From: Tillus elongatus
Lineage: Eukaryota > Arthropoda > Insecta > Coleoptera > Cleridae
Direction of reading: 5' to 3'
Assembly (NCBI GenBank): GCA_964006375.1
Contig: OZ023262.1
Coordinates: 200,718,778-200,782,777, forward strand
DNA: 64,000 nt
The number at the start of each line of letters is the position of its first letter. The first letter of the stretch is position 1. Shown here in pieces: positions 38,740 to 50,800 of the stretch. The position numbers and the translations under genes are program-made. Below the pieces are notes generated by a model. That model was given only the letters and a program-made list of their open reading frames with translations. It was not told the DNA's origin and searched no databases.

Positions 38740-39080
38740 TTGTAAGGTAACATGAAGAAAATTAATGATTTTATTAGGAAATCCAAAGACAGATTTTCTA
38801 TTAATAATATATGTGACACACAATCAAAAGCTTCTTCATGTCTAGGTATACAACGTCCACCTACTTATCACGTTTCAACAAGATACTGGGTAAAGGAACA
38901 TACATTTGAGGTAGTTAATCTTCCGACACAAAAGCCATGCCGATTTTCGGACACATATGGGCGTACATGTGCAGATATATCATTGACAAGGACATGTTCG
39001 AAGACCTTGGGAAAATTACAAATAATACATACAACATGTCTATAACTTTCGACAGCTGAGGTTTCATCTTTTTGTAACAT
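38740..39080 (-). pseudogene. Non-LTR reverse transcriptase relic, right arm
   Basis: The minus strand reads KDETSAVESYRHVVCIICNF, then PKVFEHVLVNDISAHVRPYV, SENRHGFCVGRLTTSNVCSF and TQYLVET. A YLDM-like block follows before 38830. It is equivalent to 34950-35369 in opposite orientation, without the LINE insertion. Confidence 0.6.
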
Positions 39081-39179
39081 CTACGTACCAAATTTGGTTA
39101 CCATAGCTTTGTTATATTCGGAGTTAAACATTATTTCCGAAAGGAAACCCCAAATTTTCCCTGAAGGCTTTACAAAAAT

Positions 39180-39400
39180 GTCCTAAAATTTGACAGATTT
39201 GGAGATAATGGATGTATTATTATGAGAGTACTCTGGAAGATTATGACTTGAGAACGCAAAATAATTTTTGTAGTCTGTGTAAACTTAACTACCTAGGTCA
39301 ACGATGAGTTGTGTTTAAAAGCTTAAGCAGAATATATTAAATGTGATTTATAGGTGGCGCTGATGTATAATATTGTTCCGATCGCAAGAACCTTTAGAAA
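39180..39400 (+). repeat. Interspersed repeat, fragment (family of 55925-56330)
   Basis: Shares GAGATAATGGATGTATTATT, CTACCTAGGTCAACGATGAG, TTTAAAAGCTTAAGCAGAAT and GGCGCTGATGTA with 56035-56215 and, inverted, with 44160-44350. Non-coding. Confidence 0.6.
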
Positions 39401-39559
39401 TGGTATATATGTGTGACTTCTGATTGCAAGCTAATTTTAATATCATATTATGATAAAAGAGGAAAAAAACAATAACTCAAAAAATACAGCCCGCTTATTA
39501 AATGATCTAAATTTAAAAAAACAAGATTTTATATATCAGCATTACTATAACCATAACTT

Positions 39560-40400
39560 AAAAACAAACGAACAAGGCCCACAACATGTGCTCAAAAACG
39601 TTACCATTTGCGGCAATGCACATATCGAAACAATGTCGTGGTGCCTGATTACAAGAATCCAACAAAGAATTGCTATTTATAGCCGCACAACCAGAAAACA
39701 TTTTATTAACTAGCTCTGTCATATCTTCTATTGGTTCAGCATACACCATGCCTTTTAATAAACCCCACAGGAAGAAATCGTTGGTGTTAAATCTGGCGAT
39801 CGCGCTACTCAAGAGGTCCATTAGTTGCGATCCATCTTCCAGGGTAAATACTATTCAAGTACTCGGTAACTGATGTCGCATTACGAACAGGTGCCCCATC
39901 ATGTTGCCATAACATTTTACGCCTTGTTACTCTAGCAAGCTTAGAATATCTTTGTTCAGAAACTTTAGGTAACGTTTGACTATTAGTGATCCTTCGGACA
40001 AAAGGGGGCCAATAAAATGCCCGTTTAAAATGCCAGACCAAACATTGACCGCGAACTTATTTTTATTGCCTGTTACCTTTGTCAATCTAGGCTTTCTGCG
40101 AGACCAGTAATGGCAATTATGTTTGTTGACGACGCCGTTATTGTGGAAATGGCTTTCGCTAGTCCATAAAATTTTATTTAAAAATCGTTCTCGGTCGCTA
40201 CCATGGTAGACATTCGTGATACAAAGTTTAATCTTCTCTCAGAATCTCCAGGTCGTAAACGATGCACTAAGTGTACTTTATATGGGTGGAACTTATTTTT
40301 CAAAAGTATTCTTTTGCATGAGGATTAAGACATACTAGTTTCTTGTGAAATGTTTTTGAATCATATGTGCGGGAGTGCGTATTGTTCGACTGACAGCTCC
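39560..40400 (-). pseudogene. Mariner-related transposase relic
   Basis: The minus strand reads, in two main frames, MVWHFKRAFYWPPFVRRITN, then MLWQHDGAPVRNATSVTEYL (second Asp) and YPGRWIATNGPLE. A frame change leads to ARFNTNDFFLWGLLKGMVYA (third Asp in ND), then EPIEDMTELVNKMF. The N-terminal side (40040-40400) is broken but contains HRLRPGDSERRLNF. Same superfamily as 45060-45974 but a different lineage. Confidence 0.65.
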
Positions 40401-40439
40401 TACATGTATGCAACCCCTGCATACACCGATTCATTTAGG

Positions 40440-40727
40440 CAGATTTACGATAATATACTGGTCGAGTATATGTATTTTATCCCGTAAGTGTTGAAGTTTA
40501 TGCAATAGGCAATTTGCTTAACACCTTGGCTTGTTGATATAGTATACCTATGATTAAGTTAAAAGAAACCTTGTTTTGGATTTATAATATACGACCATTT
40601 TAAAGCAAACTGAATGACCAAACTAACAGACTTTTTCTGATATTTGAAAAAAAAATAATAAAAGGCACCTAAGAAGATTTATCGATTTGCTATAACAAAA
40701 AAGTGTTGACGCAGCAAGTGCGTTTTG

Positions 40728-40731
<4 letters not shown>
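40440..40731. other. Intergenic with one MITE terminal motif
   Basis: No gene. GACGCAGCAAGTGCGTTTTG at 40709-40728 is the terminal motif of the interspersed repeat, followed at once by (TA)n (40732-40816). Confidence 0.5.

Positions 40732-40816
<85 letters not shown>
40732..40816. repeat. (TA)n microsatellite
   Basis: Pure TA run of about 85 bp directly adjoining a GACGCAGCAAGTGCG terminal motif. Confidence 0.97.
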
Positions 40817-40819
<3 letters not shown>

Positions 40820-41857
40820 GCAAATAAGCATTAAAAAAATAAATAAAAGACAGGTATTTCCTTATTTATTTTGTTCGTTATTGGAAAAGAAAGATAATAA
40901 ATTTTTTTAAATAAATTTTCCGCCAATAAAGGCATTAAAAAATAATGTAAAAGACAGCTTTAAAAAAAAAATTTGGCAATAAAATAAGAACGTAGAAAGT
41001 TTATTAAAATCTGGTTTTTCTTTTAATCAATTTTTTTTAATGAAAAACTTGAATAAAATTCATACCTATCATTCCATTTTTTTACCACAATAACAGAACT
41101 GCCTGTCATTCTCCACACTTTCTTTGAGTATGGATATTGTAATTCAGGCTTACGACTATTTATATCTTCTTCAAAAACAACGATTTATCCATAAGTATAT
41201 TTAAAAATAACTCGACATATTTTTTTAACACAAATAACTGATGGCATTCAATTTCCAGTGATTTTTTTTTTCATTGTCTATATGCATTTATAAAACAGAA
41301 CTACTTAATCTTCTGCCCTCAACCATAAAATTTTCAAACAATTGTGCAACTATGCATTATTAAATGTGAGAAGGTAGATGCCATCAAAAATAACTTTCTT
41401 GAAAATAAGAAAATAATTGCTTAATAATAGGTGGCTTCACTTTAAATCACATTTGTAATTACAATATGAAATAAATCTTATATCAATCAATTTTTTTTAG
41501 TAGAAAATTAAGGTGAATCAGGATTGAAATTCATACATATTTAAATATAGGTATGATAATTAACTACCCATAAGTATGTCTATCTGTATCTAATAACTCA
41601 AACATATTTTTTTACAATATTTAAAGCAAAACAAAATCAAAATCAAACTAAACCTCAAAATATTGCTATGCAATTCGGTAAGCCAGTTTAAACATATAAA
41701 AGGTGCATATTGCCTCACATATAAATTGCCATTTTTAATTCAATTTCGCTTATATGTCATGTTTTGCAACTAGATATGAAGCAGAGATCAATATTAGGTT
41801 TTACACAACGAAAACAACGTTTCACCCAGTCGGCCAAACAAATACTGAAAAAACTCT
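40817..41857. other. AT-rich intergenic, nothing recognised
   Basis: About 1 kb with strong A/T bias and short homopolymer runs. No gene, TIR or repeat partner was identified. Confidence 0.4.
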
Positions 41858-42157
41858 GGACGCAGCAAGTGCGTTATGGTAGTGAATTTTCATAAAACTA
41901 TTTTCTAATAGCAATAATGTGTTTTTTTTTAAGAAAGCAGGCATCACATTTGGTTACCAGTATAATCTATATAGTAAAAACAATGTGCCATGTTTCATCA
42001 AAATAACTTTATTGTTTAAAAATGTACAAAAATTTCCGAAAGTAAACTTAAGGTGTTCCCGAAAAAACTCGTTTCTTGGTCAACCTTATAGATTATTAGC
42101 AAATTGAGCTATTCAAATATTAAGCATTTGATCAAAATTCGCTACCATAACGCACTT
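41858..42157. mobile_element. MITE with about 36-bp TIRs, copy 2
   Basis: The left end is GGACGCAGCAAGTGCGTTAT (then GGTAGTGAATTTTCAT). The right end AATTCGCTACCATAACGCAC is its inverted counterpart. The interior (AAGAAAGCAGGCATCACATT, CTCGTTTCTTGGTCAACC) is the reverse complement of 9782-10097. It is followed by the same neighbours as copy 1, in inverted order, to about 42680. Confidence 0.7.
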
Positions 42158-43499
<1,342 letters not shown>

Positions 43500-43510
<11 letters not shown>

Positions 43511-43785
43511 AAAGCGGTATTCTCGCTCGAATCACTGCTCTATTGTAGTGTCGACTAAATGATATGTCGGTCGAAAGAACTGTCGGCCCAACGATATGCC
43601 ACGTGTGCGGGTTACTTTCCACAAGCTGTAGCACTTCTGCTGAACGTTGCTCATTCGTGATAACACTCACACAATTTGGTTTTGACTGATTGACGTTCCG
43701 TATGCAATCAGATTTCATTTTCAAAGTTTGAACTATTTTGTGATCCGGAGTCGTCCTGTTAGGGTATCGCCTCAAATATAATTTT
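43500..43785 (-). pseudogene. N-terminal fragment of mariner-related transposase
   Basis: The minus strand reads RRYPNRTTPDHKIVQTLKMK, then SVITNEQRSAEVLQLVESNP and HTWHIVGPTVLSTD. This is the HTH linker region (RR.P....P....V..I, then VL.LVE.NP..S.R.I) of the same transposase type. It is truncated at the hairpin of the neighbouring repeat. Confidence 0.6.
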
Positions 43786-43794
43786 AGATAATAA

Positions 43795-44600
43795 TCATGT
43801 TATATTTTTTCTCGTTTGTGAATTGCACCATAATAATTTACTTTTTACTTGAAAAACTGAATTATAATGTATTGTTGACAGTTTGTATTTCTGACATGTC
43901 GCCGAGAAATTTAGTTGTGAGCCTACTACAGGCAATTGCGAGTTATACCAGATGGATATGAGTGATGTAGTGTAAGTATGCAGCTCTAACGAGAAGTCAC
44001 TCAGCAGCGAAATATTTAGAATTTTCAAACTAGATATCCTTAGCTTAAACACTTGAGCAATCATTTTTTATTTTGTTTTATCTCCAATAAAGAGCGAACA
44101 CTAATATCTTGACGACTACTTTGTATTCTATATCAACGATATCTATTTTTGTAGAATCTGATTAAAATAATTTTACATCAGCGCCACAGGTAAATTACGT
44201 TTAATGTATTCTGCTTAGTATTCTCAACAAAAGTCATCGTTGCCTAGGTCGTTAAATTTTCCGGACTAAAACAATAATTTGCGGTCCTCAACTTTTAATC
44301 TCCCAAAGTTTTATAATAGTACCTCCGTTATCTCAAAATCTGTCAACTTGCCGAAAATTTTTGATAAAACGAAAATTATTTAGAAATGACAGGTGATACC
44401 GAAAAAATACTCTTTAAAGTCAAATGCCACCGAATAATTTTTTTCGACGCCAGCGGCACCCACAATCTACATATGACATTTCTACGTTAGTTTGGTAAAC
44501 GTATCCACCGATAGTCGCAGTTATTTGTTTTTTACAGAACTGAAAATTTATTCCTACTTGTTACCAACATATGTGGCCTGGGAGTTTTACGTTAATCACA
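43795..44600 (-). repeat. Interspersed repeat (reverse copy of 55925-56350)
   Basis: On the minus strand GGCCACATATGTTGG, GAGATAACGGAGGTAC, GACCTAGGCAACGATGACTT and GTGGCGCTGATGTAAAATT occur in the same order as on + at 55960-56220. The tract ATCGTTGATATAGAATACAA also occurs in both. It runs up to the (TA)n at 44603. No protein is seen. Confidence 0.55.

Positions 44601-44602
<2 letters not shown>

Positions 44603-44689
<87 letters not shown>
44603..44689. repeat. (TA)n microsatellite
   Basis: Pure TA run abutting the left end of the mariner-related element at 44690. Confidence 0.97.
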
Positions 44690-44691
<2 letters not shown>

Positions 44692-46565
44692 AGGTGGCGC
44701 ATTGAAAACGAAACAAACCGATTTGCGTCCAGAGAATTTTGTTTAAGAAATTGAGGGGGACATGTTTTGACATAAAACTCAACTTTGCCACATCAACCAC
44801 TTAAGGGTGGTGATAACAACCCTTACATTTTGAATAGGGAACATGGGGCGAGTGTTACATCATTTGAAAGCTCTTTCTTTTTTGAATTCAGCACACTATT
44901 TTTTTTTGAAGTTTTATCAACTCGTTTAAAAATTATTCACAGTTGGAACTTCAAGAACATTCATTGTGATAAGAAATGCACTAATTAGTCAATTTTTCGT
45001 TAAAAAAACTAAAAAACAAAACCAAACGTTCAGAAATGTTTATTTAGTTAAGTAAGTGTTCAAATTGTTGACCACCAGCTTCCATACAAAAATACAAATT
45101 TTGTTAAAAACCAACCTTGACATTCTGGAGCATTTGTGGTGTTATTAGATGGCATTCTTTAAAAATACGTCGTTGTAATTCTGCCTGGGACTCCGGTTCT
45201 GTTGCGTAAATTCTATTCTTTAAATGGCTTCATAGAAAGAAGTCTAACGGAGGTAAATCCGGTGATCTAGGGGGCCACTCAATAGCACCTCTACGCCCAA
45301 TCCATTGTCCTGGAAAGTGTCTGTTCAAAAACTCCCTAACACGTTGTGAAAAAATGCTGAGGAGCTTCGTCTTGTTGAAACACTAACTGATTTTCTTGAA
45401 TGTCAATTAGTAGAGGGTAAACGATATCTTCTAGTAACTCCAAATACGTTTTGCCACTTAAATTTCCATCAAGAAATATTGGTCAGATTAAACAGTCTCC
45501 AAAAATGCCAGTCCAGACATTCAATTTCTGTGGGGTTTGAGTGTGGACTTCGTGAAAATTTCTTGGATTATTATCTGCCCAATAACGACAATTATGACGA
45601 TTGACTGTAGAGTTTAATAAAAACGTACACTCCTCTGAAAAACAGATATTTAACAGAAAGTTCCCGTTATCAGCTATTCGTGCAGTCATAACTTTACAAA
45701 ACTCCAGCCGCTGATCAAAATCATCTTCATTCAGTTCTTGTACAAGATGAATTTTATACGGGTGAAATTTATGATGCTTCAATATTCGCTGAATAGTTCT
45801 TCTTTTGATGTTTGAAACAGTAGCCAATTTTCTCGTGCATAAAGTTGGGTCTGCAGCAATTTGTCCTAAAACTTCAATCTCAGTAGTCTCATTTATAACC
45901 GGAAATTCACGTTCAGGATCCCGTTTTTTGTTGGCTACTGAACCATTTTGTCGAAAAGTTGCAACTAACTCCAAAATGTATTTTCTGTTAACATGTTTGT
46001 TCTTATGTCGTTCATTAAAGAAATTTGCGGTACGGTTGGCACAGTCGTCGTTTTTGAAAAAAAAGTAATTATTTCAACGCTTTCTTCTACAGAATACACC
46101 ATTGTGAAATTAATTTTTGGTAGTACTTAAAAGTATCAAACTGACCGATAAACTGAAACAATAAACCGTATTTCTCTCATTCCGATAGGAAATGTTCTGA
46201 CAGTCAATTTGTTGTTTACAAACCAACAAAACATTGACTATCAGCACATTTCTTATCGAAATGAGTGAAATGCGTTTTTGCATCTTTAACTGTGAATGAT
46301 TTTTAAACGAGTTAATAAAACCTCGAAAAAAATTTGTGTGCTGAATTTATAAAAGAGAGAGCTTTCAAATGATGTAACACTCGACCCATGTTCCCTATTT
46401 AAAATATAAGGGTTGTTATCACCACGCTTAAAGGGTTGATGTGACAAAGTTGAGTTTTATGTCAAAACCTGTCCTCTCAATATTAAAATTGACGTGTTTC
46501 AGCGTTTCTTAAAAAACATTCTCTGGGCGCAAATTGGTCTGTTTCATTTTCAGTGCGCCACCCTA
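44690..46565 (-). mobile_element. Mariner-related (DD41D-like) transposon with about 260-bp TIRs
   Basis: The left end CAAGGTGGCGCATTGAAAA and the right end (reverse complement TAGGGTGGCGCACTGAAAA) continue as inverted repeats for about 260 bp. They include TTTTGACATAAAACTCAACT, GGTGATAACAACCCTTA and AAACGAGTTGATAAAAC-type blocks. TA flanks both sides. The interior holds one transposase on the minus strand. The third catalytic Asp would be about 41 residues after the second, counted from family wording because this copy is frame-broken there. Confidence 0.8.
45055..45990 (-). pseudogene. Mariner-related transposase, C-terminal half frame-broken
   Basis: An in-frame part at 45974-45483 reads VATFRQNGSVANKKRDPERE, then STLCTRKLATVSNIKRRTIQ-like HTH, HHKFHPYKIHLVQELNEDDF and QRLEFCKVM. 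FSEECTFLLNSTVN follows, where Glu stands in the place of the first catalytic Asp (usual FSDEATF). Then come RHNCRYWADNNPRNFHEVHT and KLNVWTGIFGDCLI, and a stop. After it GNLSGKTYLELLEDIVYPLL, LVFQQDEAPQHF (second Asp) and SPDLPPL-like text follow with frameshifts to about 45060. It is inactive. Confidence 0.78.
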
Positions 46566-46636
46566 TATATATCATTAGTATCTCTTCTTAAAAATTAATT
46601 TTTAATTTCGAGGACAGTTCCAATAATTGTCATAGC

Positions 46637-46775
46637 AACGCTTTTTAGTGAATTTTCTTAGAAAAAATTCACTAATGAGGAGATCTCGACTTTTGAATTT
46701 TGAAAAAATTTCTTCAAATGAGCGCGATCTAGGACCCCTCGAACCCATATCCGGGGTCAGTTTCAATTTTTATAT

Positions 46776-46871
<96 letters not shown>

Positions 46872-47498
46872 CACACCGATAACTCAAAAAATAATGGGCC
46901 GATTTTGATAAAATTTGGCATGTACCTTTCTTTTGTAAATGGCTTGGATAAGTTCGTTAGCCAGGAAAATCGGACGAGGTTTTTCGGGAAAATTTTGAGT
47001 TTTCATTCGAAAAAAATTCTTATCTCAAAAAGTAATAAGCCGATTTTAATAAAATTTGGCATGTACCTTTCTTTTGTGAATGGCGTTGACAAGTTTGTTA
47101 GTCAAGAAAATCGGGCGAGGTTTTCCGGGAAAATTTTGAGTTTTCATTCGAAAAAAAATTTTATCTCAAAGAATAATAGGCCGATTTTGATAAAATTTGG
47201 CATGTTCCTTCCTTTTGTAAATGACTTTGACAAGTTCGTTAATCAAAAAAATCGGACGAGGTTTTCCGGGAAAATTTTAAGTTTTAATTTGAAAAAAAAA
47301 TTTATCTTAAAAATAAGAAATCTATGATAACCAAATTTGGTAGGTAGGTTTACGATATAAAAAGTAAACTATACACCAAAATTTAGATTTCTATGTTACA
47401 AGAAAAAAAAGTTATAATAAAATATTTTGTGCCAGATCATTTCTATGAAAATTCACTACCATAACGCACTTGCTGCGTCCAGGATTTTTGTTTTTGTT
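46637..47498 (+). repeat. Full-length microsatellite-bearing repeat with 141-bp tandem units
   Basis: It starts with the TTTAGTGAATTTTCTTAG / AAAAAATTCACTAA hairpin and proceeds through GACTTTTGAATTTTG and CCGGGGTCAGTTTCAA to (TA)n at 46779-46867. Three tandem 141-bp units beginning CCGATTTT at 46899, 47040 and 47181 follow. It closes with GAAAATTCACTACCATAACG and CACTTGCTGCGTCC (47450-47485). The two ends share an inverted TAGTGAATTTTC. The layout recalls non-autonomous Helentron-type (DINE-1-like) elements, which also carry microsatellites, inverted ends and a terminal hairpin. This is inference. Confidence 0.65.
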
Positions 47499-47499
47499 T

Positions 47500-47890
47500 C
47501 CATAGACAATTAGAGAATGAAAGAATATGAACCAAAACTTGTGTTGGTTCTGGGACTTTGTAAAATATTTAAAAAAACAAATAAATACTGTTTATTATAA
47601 AATAACATTGTTTTTATTTACAGCGATAATATATACATTGATTTAAATTAACATGATCCACTCTTACAAATAACTATTCTTAAAACATCATTTATAGGAA
47701 GATTGTTTAGATATAATTAACAAATGCAATTAATTAAATTATAAAAATCTAACTAATATCACCCATCATGCAGGAAATCACATTCACACGACATCCACTC
47801 TGTATAAAATTTAAATTAAATAACAGCAGTATCATAATGAGCATTTTAAATACATGTTTGCATTATACCTCTTTCTTGAGTTTCACAAAC
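47500..47890 (-). promoter_or_regulatory. 3' untranslated region of the mucin gene
   Basis: The AT-rich segment downstream of the TAA stop (minus strand). AATAAA hexamers read on the minus strand at 47618-47613 and 47596-47591 are plausible polyadenylation signals. The 3' UTR would then be about 280-300 bases. No transcript evidence. Confidence 0.5.
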
Positions 47891-50800
47891 TTATTTTCCA
47901 AATTTGGATGCTATCGAATACAATGAATTTAGAAGCTGCAAAGCTCTTGTATCACCATCTTCGTTATCCAAAGTTGAGTCTACAAGAATTTTAAAATCGT
48001 TCGAATTTTTTGAATTGTTGGAGGATACGGCACTGTTAGAACTGGCGAATTTTAAGGTCTCGTCTGTGTCCGATTCAGCACTGTCAATTTGTACGGCTCT
48101 GGTTTCAATGTCTTTTGTTACATTTTGACCACACTCGCTAATTAAAAGCAAAATTAATCGCCTTGTCAATGGGTTCGAATTAATTTCTTTCATCTTTGTC
48201 AAAAATTCATCTTCTGTTGTATTTAGCTTTCTGAGTATTCTCTGCAATTTATTGTTTTCTTCTGTCTTTGAGTTGTTCATAAAGTCAATCAGTATCCCTT
48301 GCACCTTAGACGAATTCAAGGCTAAGTTTGACAAACTATGTAGTTCGTAATTAACTTCGTTGTGAGGTTCTATGGGACTAAACGTTTCATCTAGTAGCGT
48401 TTCTTCTGTAGCTTCTTCAGTTACAGCGATTGGCTGTTCTGTTGTCGGGATGCTATAATTGATATCAACTGGATTGACAGACAAGGTAGAACGCCACAAC
48501 TTAGTAACATCTGGGGATGTTGTCCAGTGATTTGGTGGTAAACTGCTGCTAGTAAACGTATAGTTGCTTTCATATTTTACTCTCTGTTTATCTTCTGATT
48601 TCAGACTATTAAATTGTGACACAAACGACTGGCTGTCTGCATGTTGCAAATTTTCGTCACCACTCAGGGAATTTTGTCCTCCCAAATTTGTATTTAATTT
48701 GGAATTATTGTTATTTAGCGCCAATATATAACCCCAGGTAGGACTAACAGAAGGAACCGTTGGAAAACTTTGCGGGTAACTAGACTTTGCATCTGCGTCT
48801 GAGAAGTTTAACAATTCATCATCTGGACTGGTTGTATCTTCTACATCAAGGGAGGGAGGTTCAGTTGGTCTTACCTCTTCCAATGATCTTTTAAATCCAT
48901 CTGGGTCATCTAGGTATGCTGATAAAGCTTGAGTAAACATTTTGGCCAGTTGCCGTACCTGCGGAGTCTGTACAGGATTTTTAGAATGCTGACCTTCTAG
49001 GTCATTTTGTTCTTTACTTACTGTTTCATTTGTTGTTGAAGTATTAATGTCTTCAGTACTGGTATCTGGTTCGATTTCCCCAAACAATTCATTATACCTG
49101 TCCATTGTCATTTTTGTAAGAAGAGCTGTTAATCTCTCTTTCTCCTGTTTATCCATTTTTAACCGACCATTTTCATCCTTCTCTGCACCAATTCCATCTA
49201 AGGCATTTGCAAAATATGCTGCAAGTGTATGTAGAGTCTGTGGTCCTGCTGAAGGTGGAATAATGAGACCTGGTCTGGGTGTTTCTGATGAGTAATCTTC
49301 ATTTTTTTCACTTGACACCTTCATAAGAGCCATGAGCATATTGTCAACGTTTTCGTAAACCAAATCAGAAATTTCATAAGAAGTTATGGTAGTGGATAAT
49401 GGAGGTGCTGATGTAGTAAATGGGGCAGCACTTGATATAGCGTAAGTTGGTTGGGTTGGAGGTGGCGATGTAGGTGATCGGGTACTCAAAGACAGACCTG
49501 GTAGATCAGCCAACTCAAAGGGCCTAGGCTTTAAGATAGTTGAAAATTTAGCTGGTGCCTCTTGATTCACGTAGGTGTTTTTAACGTGTGGCAATTTTGT
49601 CGACGTCACCATGGTAGGATCTCTTGTAACAAAGAAACCGTTTGCAGAGAAAGGTCTTTTACTTTCAGCATTGCTTAAAATATCATTTACCTTTGTCGTT
49701 GAAGATATTTGGCCTTGCCGAGACGTTGTTGGCAAATAGGTATAGGGACTTCCAGAAAACGAAGATCTACCAGCATTGTTTGTTACTGATCTAACTGTAG
49801 TGGCAGATACAGAGTTTGGAATAGTACTTTGAACAAAGGAGCCTTTGTTATATTTGGTTGGTTTTTCTGTCGCTTGTTCCTTTGAAAAGGTACCCCACAC
49901 AGTAGCATGATCAACTGTTTTGATAGTAGTTGACTGAAATTCAGGTCTCACTGTTGTTGGTCCTACTTTCACGGTACTTTTTCCATTATTAAATGATCCT
50001 GCTTTGGGAACATCTTCGGTACCACGAGCAAAAATATGCGTGGTTGAGTCAAATGGGGGTAAAGTTGGAGAAACTGAAATAACATTATTTGCTTGATATC
50101 TCTGTCCAGAAAAATCTTCCTTGCCTTTTTCTAATTCTGAAATGAGTCTATTCCGAATGGCTGATTCAACACTAAATACAGTAGTTGCCGGTGTGGTTGT
50201 TTTTACTTCAGTGTTAAATTGGTTTGTATTTTTCGCATATGTGGTGGTTCTAGAAGGATGTGACACATGTAGGAAAACATACTGATCTCCATTGTCCACA
50301 CCTTGCCCTGTTATCAGATTTGTTGTTTTACCGGTGTTAAAAGTACCTTGTGTAGGACCAGTCGAAGTGTCAGGTGATAAAGTTGAAAACCCACTATAAG
50401 GTGTGGAATCTACATTCAAACTGCTTTCAAATTTGCTCTGCTTATGCGATGCAGTACTAGAGACAGAAGTGCTTGTTGGGTGAAGTATGACTGATGGATG
50501 TGCCTTTCCTCCACAATCAGCCACCTGTAGATCAACTGGGTTTAGTGAAAAGTTATTATAATTTAGCGTACTACTCTCTATAGGTTTTTTACTCTGTATA
50601 TTGGAAAACTGATTTTGTGTCTGGCCGATATTAAAAGATCCTACAGTAGGCACAACAGCACTTCCCCTTCTTAACAAAGGCAGGCCTGTGGGTACCGAGA
50701 CAGTAGGAAAAGCGCCGGTTGTGGGGAAATAAGTTTTGGCTGTAAAACTATTCCTTCCCGAACCCACACTGGTTTTATTCAGCCCTGTATTAAATGTACT

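Larger units (their letters stand above)
34890..39080. repeat. Large inverted duplication (left arm 34890-37150, right arm 38083-39080)
   Basis: The left arm holds, on +, an RT relic, a spacer (36131-36430) and a minus-strand transposase relic. The right arm holds the same three blocks in mirror order. Even fine detail matches: the spacer tract near 36160-36300 pairs with 38560-38720, and the transposase stop codon and catalytic Asp-to-His change are shared. The left arm additionally carries a LINE insertion (35370-36131) absent from the right arm, so that insertion came after the duplication. A (TA)n at 38006-38082 forms the inner edge of the right arm. Confidence 0.75.
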
